Assembly (NCBI GenBank): GCA_964036045.1
Contig: OZ038399.1
Coordinates: 25,161,349-25,225,348, forward strand
Direction: 5' to 3'
Length of the DNA stretch: 64,000 nucleotides
Source of the DNA: Eutreptiella sp. 'Long Island Sound 2002'
Lineage: Eukaryota > Euglenozoa > Euglenophyceae > Eutreptiales > Eutreptiaceae
This document shows positions 14,022 through 25,100 of the stretch, piece after piece. The first letter of the stretch is position 1; every line of letters begins with the position of its first letter. The notes beneath the pieces are model-generated. The model searched no databases. It was given only the letters and a program-made list of their open reading frames with translations, and was not told where the DNA came from. The position numbers and the translations under genes are program-made.

Positions 14022-17000
14022 TGGCACCTACCCCGCCAGCCTGTGGGACAGCTGGTGTGCGGCCGCCCACAGCATCAGCCAGAACGCCCGCCGCACTCCA
14101 CCCCGCGGCCGCTGCTTCTCACCCGCCCAGCGTCGCACCGCCCCCCATTCGAGCACGCACTACGTCAGTCCCGCCTACGCCGGGTACCGCCGGGTCCCGT
14201 CCGGTGCGCCCGAAAGTCACGTGGACTCTCCCGACGCATTGCATCGTCCCGCTGCCCCGGCCTTTGTGGATTCGCATGGGGACCCGCACCGTGACGCCAC
14301 CCGCCGGCCCCACACCGACGGCCACCGGGCCTTTGCCCCCGCGCCCGTGGCCGCACTGGCTCCCGCGTGGCCCACCGCAGTGTACCCTGCCACTATGGCT
14401 TCACCGCCCTGCGCTCTGGCACCGCCGCGCGGGGCTGGTGGCAGCCCGCGCCCCAGCCCCGGGATCGAGACAAAAGTCGGGGGCTCAGGCCCTGATACCT
14501 CCAGCCCCGGTCGCACGCAGAAGGCCATGGCAGCTGCCGGGGCGGGTGGTCTGGGGAGCCCAAGTAGCCCGAGTCCCGACCACAGCCCCGAGGAGATAAC
14601 TCCGCGACGCAGGCGTGAGTCAGACCCCACCATCGGGGAAGCGCGTCCCAGCAGCGCCCCGCGCCCAACGTGTGGGAGCAGCCCAAACCCGAGCCCCAGC
14701 CGCGGCGCACGCACCCCTTCGGCGCCGCGTGCGCGGGGGGCGTCGCTCCCGGGTACGCTGCTGCCTCCCTGCCCCCCCGTGACGGACACCCCGGTGGAGC
14801 CCACGCCGGCGCGCGAACCACCCGCGCGCGCGCGCACCCGCAGCCGGCCGCGCGCTACGACCCCCGTGAGCGTCCCGATGAATTGCGCGCGTCGCGCAGA
14901 GGCCAGGGCCGCGCGCAGCGCACGCGCGGCACCACAGGCCACCGGATCTGGGACGGCGAAGACGTCTACCGGTGGAAACCGCACCTCCAGCCGTGGGGCG
15001 CCCAAGGCAGCGGCGGATTGCACGACCGAGGCTTCACCACCTTTGCAAGCCCCATCCTCCATGGGGCCGCACGAATCCACAGCCCATGTCGAGCCCTTGC
15101 CTGACCCCCACGCAAACGCGGAGAGCCCAGGAACCAATCGAGCAGTCGCCCGTGTCAACAGCAGCCCCCTGCGCCCTGCCGGCAGCAGCCCACGCGTCCC
15201 GAATGGTCGACCTTGCGCCAGCACCAGCACCGGAACCGGGTCCCCGCACACGACCACCGCTGGTCGCCCCACGAGCCCCGGGGCGAGGGCAGGCCTTCGG
15301 ATGTCGGGCACAAGGCCGTCGAACCATCTCAGCAGCCCCCTGGCCCCACGCCCGTCTTCCCCGACCGCCGCCGGCAGCCCCCCAACATCCGTCCGCAGAA
15401 ATTCCAGTTGTGCCTCGAGTTCGAATCCCGCTGCCTCCCAACTGACCAGTCCACCGGGTTTCCGCAGCAACCTTAACCCGAACCGTAGCCCAAGTTGCAT
15501 CTCCACCGCTCCTACACTCCATAGCCCTCCGGGAGGCCGCCCACCCTCTTTGCCTAACTCCCATCCGAATACCAGCGGCAATGCCCCCGTCCTGCACAGC
15601 CCCCCGGGCGTCCGCGCCACCCTCTCCGCGACACCGAGCCCCAGGTCTTCCCCGAACGCCCCTGCCCTGATCAGTCCACCGGGTGCGCGCCCGAGCCCAA
15701 CCTCCGAGCCCGGCCCTCATCCTGAGCCTTCCCCGAAGCCGACCCTCAGCAGCCCCCCTGTCTGGGACCCCAGCGCCACGCAGAGCGGCCCCCCGCAACT
15801 GCAAGCCCCGTCCACATCCCCCCGCGCCCCTTCCACTCCGCTCTGTCAGGGCCCGGTGTCACTGATCCTGCACAGCCCAATCGTCCTGGTCCCCAGCCCT
15901 CCTCAGAGCCCCCCCGCCTTCCCTCTGGCCGCCGATGCCTCGTGCCCGGGTTCCAGCCCCACCCAGGCCTACCCCACCACCCCGCCCCCAGACTCCGCAG
16001 CGGTCCTTACGGGCCCGACAGCCGTCACCGAACGGCCCATCTTCTTGAGCCCCTCCCAACCCCAGCCCATAGACAACACCAGCTTTTGCTGCTCCTGGGC
16101 CGGTCCCGCGTTGCCCTCTCAGCCCACGGATATGGCGCCCTCCTCAACCCCCTGCACCCCCGTGTGCTCGCCCCTCCGCGGCGTGTTGGTCGCTCCTGAC
16201 CTCAATCTGGACTGCGCCGCAAGTCCACTCAAGCCAACTTTCGATGACGATGCCGAGCAACCCTCCGCTGAAGCCTACAAATCCAGTCGTGCCCCCTGTG
16301 ACCTACCCACCCCGGCGGACGCCTGGCCTGCTGCTACTGACCAGGCGTCCACTGACACTACTGACCCGGCTGCTACTGACCCACAAGTGGAAGGTTCAGT
16401 GAAGGAGCTTGTCGCCCATCACCCCGAACCAGACACGGCGCCTCATGCGAGCCCTGGAAGTGCCGATCAGGGTCGTGATGCCAACCATGGCTCAGCCCCT
16501 CCCTCATACCCTCCCGCGCAGCCCGACGCAGCTATTGCTTCCACAGCCCTCGGCTCTCCGCCCTCCTACACTAGCCCTGTCCCTACGCCGCGCGCACCAA
16601 CAGACCCAAGCCTCCCGCCCTCCTCCCCTGGGGCCAGTCCGGCTGCTGAGTTGGAGCCCGCGGACGAGCCCCCGCAACCGACGCGCAGCCGCAGTGGGTC
16701 ATTCCGTGCCGCCGCCAGCGCCTTCATGGGCAGTGTCTTCTCGGCCCTCTGGCCGTCCTCAAGAAGGGCTTCTCAATCCGCGGAGCCGGGACTTGATGCC
16801 GGAGCCTGTGAAGAAGAGGCCCAACCGCAGCTGTGCCCAGCGCAGTGCCCGCCCCCCGCTGCGGCCGCACCATCGACAAGCGGCCCTACGGGAGCAGCCC
16901 CTTCAGGATTCGCCACCCCCCCCACTGCCCTGGCCGGGCCTACTGATGCCGCGGCCGGGCACCCGGTGTCCGCAGATCTGCAGGAGCTGAGCAGCACGCA

Positions 17001-17186
17001 CTCCTCGTTCACTGCCAAGAGCATTGAAGAGTTCATTCGGGACCCGTCCACCCCGCGACAGAACGCGGCGGAGGGGGAGTCCCCAGTCCGCCCCCCAGTG
17101 CCTCCGGTCGTGGTGGTCGCAATGCCCAAGCGCAGCCCTCCGATGAGTCCAGCCAAAACAAAGCTCCCCGGCGAGGGTGACGAGGT
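14022..17186 (+). CDS. Pro/Ser/Ala-rich exon, possibly N-terminus of the AGC kinase
   Basis: One plus-strand frame is open for more than 1,050 codons in very GC-rich DNA. It follows a good acceptor (CTGCCTTCTTCAG at about 14021). The product is low-complexity and presumably disordered: Pro, Ser, Ala and Thr dominate, with recurring (H/I)SPPG(V/G/A)R motifs. Only the last ~80 codons look like ordinary protein, including a short acidic/basic stretch SIEEFIRDPSTPRQ. A donor-like GAG|GTGCGG occurs near 17186. The kinase exons begin 2 kb downstream on the same strand, so this may be their 5' exon, but the phases do not join simply: the kinase exon at 19176 needs two leading bases, so at least one more exon would be required. 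Long antisense frames exist here too, so part of the openness may be due to base composition. Confidence 0.4.
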
Positions 17187-17189
17187 GCG

Positions 17190-19175
17190 GGTGCTGTGCA
17201 GTCCGGACGATTTTTCGGGGAGCCTTTTTTCTTTTCTCTCTTTTTTGGAAGAACAAACTGGGGGATGCCCTCGCTTCCCCGTGGAACGTACTGCACGGTG
17301 GTTGACACTTCAGCGACGGCAGTTGCCGGGCACCTGACAGCAGTTGGTGGTTGACTGACGGCAGTGGGCGACTACGGGCACAGTGTTCACAGGGGTTGAT
17401 CTGCGCATATCCGCGCCGATCTGCGCACTCGGCGGCGCCTTCGGCGCCTTGTAACTTCAACAATAAGAGCGTCTACCCGCAGATAGTGTCCACAATTGGC
17501 AGACAGGGGATACGGAGTGCGGGGTGTCTCCTACTCAACCCGAGTGAGCACGCTACCCGACAGCGCCGGCAGTTGACAATCAACCGGCCCTGGCGGTGGG
17601 CGTAAAGGTACCGGATTTTTGTTTTCGTAGCCGAACACCCTTTGCACAGTGCATATGTTGTGCGAAAGAACGGATGAGCTTTCTTTTGACCAAGAGGTCG
17701 TCGGGCTCTTAGCTGCAGGCAGTCTCCCGGCGGTTGACGGTTGGCCGACGGCGGACGGATGACGGTCGGCAAATAGCGGACGCTGACGCTGGGCTGGTGG
17801 GAAACCAGACGGCGATTGGCGGTTTCAAGGTACCGGAGGTCGGGTGCTTCACCCGATGCCCAGCCTTTTAACGCCTTCATGCCGTGCCTTGTTCGGCCCC
17901 TCAGGGATGCGCGGAAGTCGATGAGTGCAAGCACGGAACGCACATTGAGTCACGCAGCTCCAAAGCCAACATGCCCCTGCAGGCCGTAGCCCCTACAGTC
18001 TGCAGAAGCAGGTGTGTGTGCCGCGGGGGATAGTGCACGGTGCCAGTTCAGCGTCTGCTCGTCATTGTGACGGGCGGGGGGTCATGAGGGCTGGGGCTTT
18101 TTTTTTGAATGGACACTCCCCTTTTTGGTCTGGGGCAAAGGCCGTAAGTCTGACCGCCGTTGCTTGGCGCTGGACCGCCCTCAGTAGCGGCGTCGAATTA
18201 GTACTGTTTCTCAACGCGGAGGAAGGTGACGAAGGGTTCGGGCAGGCATGGCGATGGGTTTGGTGGAGGAAGGGGCGATCCGGCGTCCTGGAGGTGGCCA
18301 TGGGGGGCGGCCATGGGCGTTGGCTGCCCCGGACAGACGAGGGCACTGTCCGATTCCCGACAGCAGTCGGGAGTCGGTGGGTACTTACTTGTGCCGCAGG
18401 AGTCAGGGATTCACGCAGCTTTTCTCTTTAGTCCAGAATGAGCTCGGGGTGTGGGACTGGGTTGGGGCTCAGGGGCTGTCATCAAAGACAGCCTCTCAGC
18501 CAGACTTGTCTTTTTAAATGCGGTATTCTTTCTTTCTTTTTTTTCAAGGACAGCCTGATATTGTCGGTGGCAATGTGGTTGGTAAGCGACCAGTCAACCA
18601 TCGGTATTTCTCGCCGGTTGACCGGTAACGGTTACTGCTTGGTCGGTGCTCTATTCAGGCGTCCTTGAGACCTCGTCTGAGTGTGTCTCAGTGTGTTTCA
18701 CGGTGTAACAGTGTGTTTCACGGTGTTCCAGTGTGCCTCAGTGTGTTCCAGTGTGTTCCAGTGTGTTCCAGTGTGCCTCAGTGTGTTCCAGTGAGCTTCA
18801 GTGATTTTCATTGTGTCGTTTCTCCGTCGGACGCCCTGCTCTCAGCCACGCCCACAGCACGGCGCGCACTCATCTTACATAGTGTCTGGGAATGCCATTG
18901 TGCACGGTGTTGAATTCTGATCGCGCACGGAAGCGCCCTCGTGCCATGTGCTACGTCCTCCACATCTCTTCATCTTCAACTCATTAGGAACCAGCTGCAC
19001 AGGGTTGCGTCTGCCGCCAAGGGCAAGACTGGCTGACGGGCATTGCCTGTGGGTTGTGGTCTTCGTTCGGGGGTCGTGGTAACGGCACTGTCGGTGTTTT
19101 CTCATGGTTTGTTTGGGCCGCGGCTTTGGGGCGCCTGGATCTTGCTACACCTCGTCTTTCTCCCGTCCAACGCAG
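17190..19175. other. Intronic or intergenic interval with short repeats
   Basis: No recognised coding exon. It contains clusters of a degenerate CGGCGGTTGAC-type motif (17285-17370, 17560-17590, 17715-17785, 18580-18640). There is also a pyrimidine-rich tract with an acceptor-like TTTTCTCTTTAG near 18430, which could precede an unidentified small exon. Confidence 0.4.
18680..18815. repeat. 10-bp degenerate minisatellite (CAGTGTGTTC)
   Basis: About a dozen head-to-tail copies of a 10-bp unit CAGTGTGTTC with TTC/CTC/TTT variation. It lies upstream of the first recognised kinase exon. Confidence 0.85.
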
Positions 19176-22100
19176 TGCCATCCTCGACGAGTACGCACGG
19201 ATCCGTATCTTGGGGCAGGGCACTGCGGGGCAGGTCTGGCAGGTGTGGCACCCGAAGAAGCGGTCCATGTACGCCCTGAAGGTGATGGAGAAGCGCCGGT
19301 TCAACTCCGAGTGCATGCAGGCGATGCTTGAGGTCCGCAGCGCGCCGGGCCTCGGGAGTGCGTGAAGGGATAGGTCGTCGGGTTCTGCAAGAGGGTCTCT
19401 AAGCACGACCGGGCTCCAGTAACCGAATAAAACGACCGGGCTCCAGTAACCGAATAAAACGACCGGGCTCCAGTAACCGAATAAAACGAGATGGCAGCGA
19501 CGGATACGATTCGCTGGGCTCCACTGGCCAAACAGGGGAAACGCCGTTGCATACAATAGGGACGAGATCCACCACAGGATCAACTGTCGGACTGTCTTGA
19601 GCGCAGTCGTGCACAGAATGCATCAAAGACCCTGGGCCTCGCGGTACATTCGTCGTGCTGTGGTCGCACAAAACAAGTGTTGCCCGCTTGTGCTCACCCA
19701 TGTTGGACTTGGTCACCGTGCTCGACGCCGTATGGTATGGGGGTGGCAGGGCCACGGCGAGTCTCGGAGGGTGCACTCACAAATGTCCGAACTCCCTGTG
19801 TAAGGGCACCGGGGTCGGGGCTCGGAAAGTGCCAAGGCCCCCAGCCTCGGTGTTCCGTTTTGGGACGCGGTCGCGGCGGCATGAACTTGCAATGGCAAAA
19901 CTGCGCCCCGGCACAATCCGGATGTCGCCTGAGATACAGCGATGTGTATGCACAGTTCTCTCCTCATCGTACCAGTCCCATGAGGCACTACGGAGGGCAT
20001 GCTATACGAAGGCGTTTCCTGAGGAAGCATGGCCCCTTTTCCGTGGCCGTTTCTCTCCCCATTCCGCTGCATCGCACAGACTGAGCTGCATATGCAAGCC
20101 TCCCTCGACCACCCCTACATCCTCAAGCCCCATGACATCTTCGACACGCCCTCGTCGGTGGTGTTGGTGCTGCCATACGTCCGGAACGGGGACCTCTCCT
20201 CTGCCCTTCGGAAGAGCGAACGGGGGCACTTCGGAGAGGTATGTGGCCCTTGCTGCGTGCTCCGACCTCCTCCTGCTGCGGCTGTTCCCTGTTAGTCACC
20301 CCCTGTCTCTTTCCGATGCGCAGCGAGGTCTGGGCAGTTGCTTCATCCGGGAAGCGGGTGTTCATGGTCGGGTGGGTCATGCGTGACATGGTCGGTGGCA
20401 ATGTCGTGCGGCTGGAAGGGGCTGTCGGGCGCTGGGGGGGGGGGGGTTGATATCCCCGCCGAACAGTGGAGACCAAGACAAAGGGCCTTTGGACGGCGCC
20501 CCAGCGCGGATGGAGTGCAGCACAGAGTGGACATGGTACCCACGGATTCCCTCCACAGCCCAGCCGCGGCCTGGCAGAATTCCCACTTTACAATTTAGCA
20601 CCAGAGCGTTGTGGGGCCGGGGGGTCCCAGACCCTCACCCCCTCAACCCGCACCCCCCCCAAGTGGACCAACGCCCCCCGCCAGATCCAGAGGACAGCAC
20701 CCTCCCATGGCACAACCTGAGACCCCCCCCCCCTCCCCAACAAAGCTCCGAGGTCACCCCGAGGATACCCCGAGGTCACAGCTGGGGGGTGCCTGCTCGG
20801 CTGGAGCCTAAGGTGGACACTGCAGCCTGACCATGTGATGCCCCGCCTTAAGGGATTGGAAAACTTTTTCCTCCGTGCCTTCGGCGGAAGTCTTCACTTT
20901 GTAGTTGACAGTGTACATGGCACTGCGGCACGTTCGCGTCCCATCGGAGGGATGCCATCGCATGGCTGCAGCTGTGGCCTTTTGGGGAGCCGCCTTTGGG
21001 CAACACCGTATGGCGGCTGGTGGTGCCTGGGCGAACGCAGTTCTGGCCAACGAACCCCCCCTCATATTTCAGGACCACTGGGGTGCCCCCCCCCCCCCCG
21101 TCCCCCCTCTGAAATGGCCACTGATCACGAAACGAGATGGAGCGGACCAGAACGGGGGCAAGCACGCGGGCCAGAGCGCGGTGCGCCCCACGTTGCCCGG
21201 GACGGAGAAGCTTGCAACGGGTGACTTTCTAGGGCCCCGGTACCAAATCGGCAGATGATTCAAATTCCATTTTCACTGTGTCTGAATTGGATGACGTGCG
21301 GGTGGTCGCAGTCTTCTGGAGGGGGCTCCCAGCCACTGGCAAATGCAAGTCTGCCCGCCCAAGTACGAGTAGGTGAGTCCCATACGGCACGCAAAAGTAG
21401 GCGGGTGTGCCAGCCCTTGACTGGCGCCTTCCCGTGTGACGGAATCCCCCGCCCCCCTCCCCCTTATGTGGGACGCCCGCCATGGGGTTTTCGCATATCC
21501 CCCTCCTTTTTTCGGGAACTAGGTTTTAACGCCATTGAAGCAGGGAGGTTTTGCCGCATGGCTATACATATTGGCGCAAGTTCCTACCAAGGTGGCCCAA
21601 ATTCCAAAGAAGTGGTGTTGGCACGACCGTGAAGTGAGAAAAGATTGGCATTTGCACTTCTGGGCAGGGCTCCTTTTCACAACTCAGCGCCACTGGGGGG
21701 GGGGGATGGGGGGGGGGTCCCACACCACCCACCCACCCACCTCCTTCGGCGCCTCTTAAAACTCAGCACCACTTGGAGGGGGGGGGGGCGGTTAGACTGA
21801 CCCCCCCCCCCCAACCCCCCAAAGAGACAGAGGTGGTAAGCGGGGAGGGGGGGGGGGCTGGGGCTACAAAGCGTAAGAACATGGGAAATGGAGTAAAATT
21901 GTGAAAATCAGAAGCGGGGGCGCACCTCTATGCAGCGGAAATGTTTGTGGTGGTGTAGGTCACTGATGGCCACCCTAAGAGCAAGAGGCCACCCTAAGAG
22001 CAAGAGGCCACCCTAAGAGCAAGAGGCCACCCTAAGAGCAAGAGGCCACCCTAAGAGCAAGAGGCCACCCTAAGAGCAAGAGGCCACCCTAAGAGCAAGA

Positions 22101-25100
22101 GGCCACTCTAAGAGCAAGAGGCCACCCTAAGAGCAAGAGGCCACCCTAAGAGCAAGAGGCCACCCTAAGAGCAAGAGGCCACTCTAAGAGCAAGAGGCCA
22201 CCCTAAGAGCAAGAGGCCACTCTAAGAGCAAGAGGCCACCCTAAGAGCAAGAGGCCACTCTAAGAGCAAGAGGCCACCCTAAGAGCAAGAGCAGGGCTCC
22301 TTTTAGTGCGGGGCTGAACGTGCCCCCGACATCCAACCGCTGTTTGGGCCCCGGGTGCCACACAGACCCCGGAAGAGACCCACACAGAAGAATAACTGGC
22401 CTGCTCTTGGCCCTGGCGGCAATAACGAGCACCGCCGGTCCCTTGATACCATTGCCCCCCCCCCCCCCCCCACCCCTTCCAATACGGCCAGCAGGCGTGC
22501 CTCCACACAACATAGACAAGTGTGTAGGTCGGAGGTAACACACAGCAAGCCAACTCCACCTCAGATGGCCGCTGCTGTGTACCAGTCGGTCATCCGCAAC
22601 TCCCTGGCCCTGTGTTCCCAGATCAGTGGCGGAGGGCACCCTCTAAATTTCGCAGTCCCACCCACTCTCACCCACAACACTACCCCCACACCCCGACACT
22701 TCCACAACTGACCTCGACCCACCAGCAGGTCAATCTCAAGGCCTGGCAATGGGCACCGGTTGTACGACGCGGTACCCCACGAGCCTTCATGGACCCCCCC
22801 CCCCCTCTTTAAACTCTCGGGGAGTTCCTGGCCATCGTTGCCGGGGGTGTCAGGTGCAGACGAGGGCTGTTGTTTCGAACGAGACATTTCTTTTTTTTTT
22901 TTCTCTTCACGGAAGACGGCCTGAGGGTTCACTTAGTCGACGGCGGTTGACATTCAACTGACCGAAATTGGTGCTTCACCGACGGCAGTTGACGGCCAGC
23001 CGACGCCGGTTGGCCGATGGCTCACTCGCGGGCTGGCGCTCTGCGCAGGTCCGAGCGTACTGGAGGCCGGCAGTTTTGTGTTGCGTTAAGAACAGCCCTG
23101 GTACAGACAGCCGGGACCCGGGTTCCCAGGCCTAGCCCCTGGCCAGAAATCACTCGCCAGCCCCCAGTCCCTCGTGTCTCTTCATACTTCAGGCGGTGGT
23201 GAGGCTGTGGACCGCCCAACTGGTGTCCGCCTTCGAGTACTTGCACGAGCACAGCATTCTGTACGGGGACTTGAAGCCAGACAACGTTCTGTTGGACGAA
23301 GATGACAACGTCCTCCTCACGGATTTTGGTCTGCACTGCGCTGCCTTCTGACCCCAACCACAGGAATCCCGGCCCCCATGACGCCTTTGTACCCGAGTCC
23401 CTCTGACCTGTGGACGATCCAATGGCTTGTGCATAAGCCCAAAACGGACACACACAAACACTCCCCATTTTTGGGCCCTTTGACGGTCCAAACATCCCCA
23501 TCGCACGTCCTTTTCGCTCCTTTGGCTTCTTGGTGGCCATGTTTGGCTGTATTTTTATGATTTTCGGCCATTCTGGCCATTTTCGGACGGCCCTATTTTT
23601 CATTTTTTCGGCCATTGGTGCTTTCGTACATGTGGCTAAAGCATATGTACGATTCTTTGCATATTGTCCCTCTCCAGAAGGATATTTTGGTAGGATTGTA
23701 AGAGCCATGTATTGGTCATGGGATCACTTAGTGATCGGGCGATATGGTTGGGAAGCGTTGAAAATCTCGTCAACGCTCGGCCGCAAACGAGTGCATACCT
23801 CTTGCTTACTCACAACCAACAGCACAAAAAGAAAAAGGAAGCATGTACTTGTTCACTCTTTGCAATGTTATGGTTCCGAACCGCTAAAGATTTTGTGCCT
23901 TGCTTTCCTGAACCTGCGATTCCTTTTCACTAAAGTGCAACCATCAACGCGATTCGAAAGGCGTTGCAAAACGCGGCAATACAAGATCCTTTATGCATTT
24001 TCTGGGCGTCTAACTTTTCTCGTCTCTTGGCAATGATTTGATTGCTTGTCCCGTGCCCAATTGACGAGTGTTTGCATCAAGTTCGGGGAGGAAGGACAGA
24101 GACCCTCTGTCAGAGGGAACCACCACTCGAAATGCGTCCTGGTCGCTTTGGATTGCAGAGGGCGAACGACTTCAGGCTTTTCCTTAACGCAACGTGCTTC
24201 CAGAACTGTTGTCCGTGGGGCCCAAATCCAAATTCGGAAGGGTCGTTCTCTTTCGGTGGCTCCAAATGCACGGGACAGCTCAAACCTGTCATTGGCACGC
24301 CAAAGCAAACTTGACCGAATCTGACAGCTGTTCCACATCTGACGGGCTTATGTTGACCAACACTCCATTCAGGAGACGGCACGAGGATGGAGGAATTCGT
24401 TGGGCGTTTGCTGACAATCGTGCGGTGTGGGGCGGCTGGACTTAGGAGGGAAATGAGCAGCACACCTTCGGTGTTCAAGCCTGCCACCCTGCTCTCCCTT
24501 GCGCCCCACCCCCCACCCTCCGTAGACAGGGGCGGGGGCGGCGTCTGAGTTGAGCTGCAAACCTCCGCTACGCATCGCTGAGAACTGGCAGAAGCCTCAG
24601 TGGCAAACCCGAACGTTCTCGAGGCTCCTGCGGGGGGGCTGGTGGGGGCCATGGGGCGGGGGATGTGGGTGCCACTGCTCCCCAGTTCCCCCACTTCCCC
24701 ATGAATCGCCCCTTTCTTCAGTGTTCCCTCCTTTGCCCCCCCCCCCCCCCCCGCACCGCCGCCGTTCACGGCATCGCGATGATGGATTCCCCTGCGACGG
24801 CGTGTACATATTCGTGTGTGGATGGAGATGCAGGACAAGGGTCTGCGTTTCTGGGTGGAGAAAGAGGTAAGGGTAATCCTGTGGCGCCTGCGGCGCGCCC
24901 TGAGGCGCGCCATTTGGGTAATTGTCATGGAACAGCGGAAATTGTACCCTTCGTGACCCGTATTTTTGAATGGGGAGTGATTATTGCAAAAACAATTTTG
25001 TCCGTTTTGAGTATTTTGCCTCGCCATTGTGCCTGTTTGACCTACTTCTTTCACCCAAAATTGAGGCAAAGCAATGCGGTGCTCATTACCCCAGGCTAAT

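Noticed and set aside
14217-15620. Minus-strand frame of ~470 codons in the Pro-rich region
   Set aside because: Composition-driven openness in very GC-rich DNA; the plus-strand frame is longer and sits in phase with an acceptor site. It is not fully excluded.
21968-22290. CRISPR array
   Set aside because: The units are contiguous with no spacers, and the setting is a eukaryotic intron.
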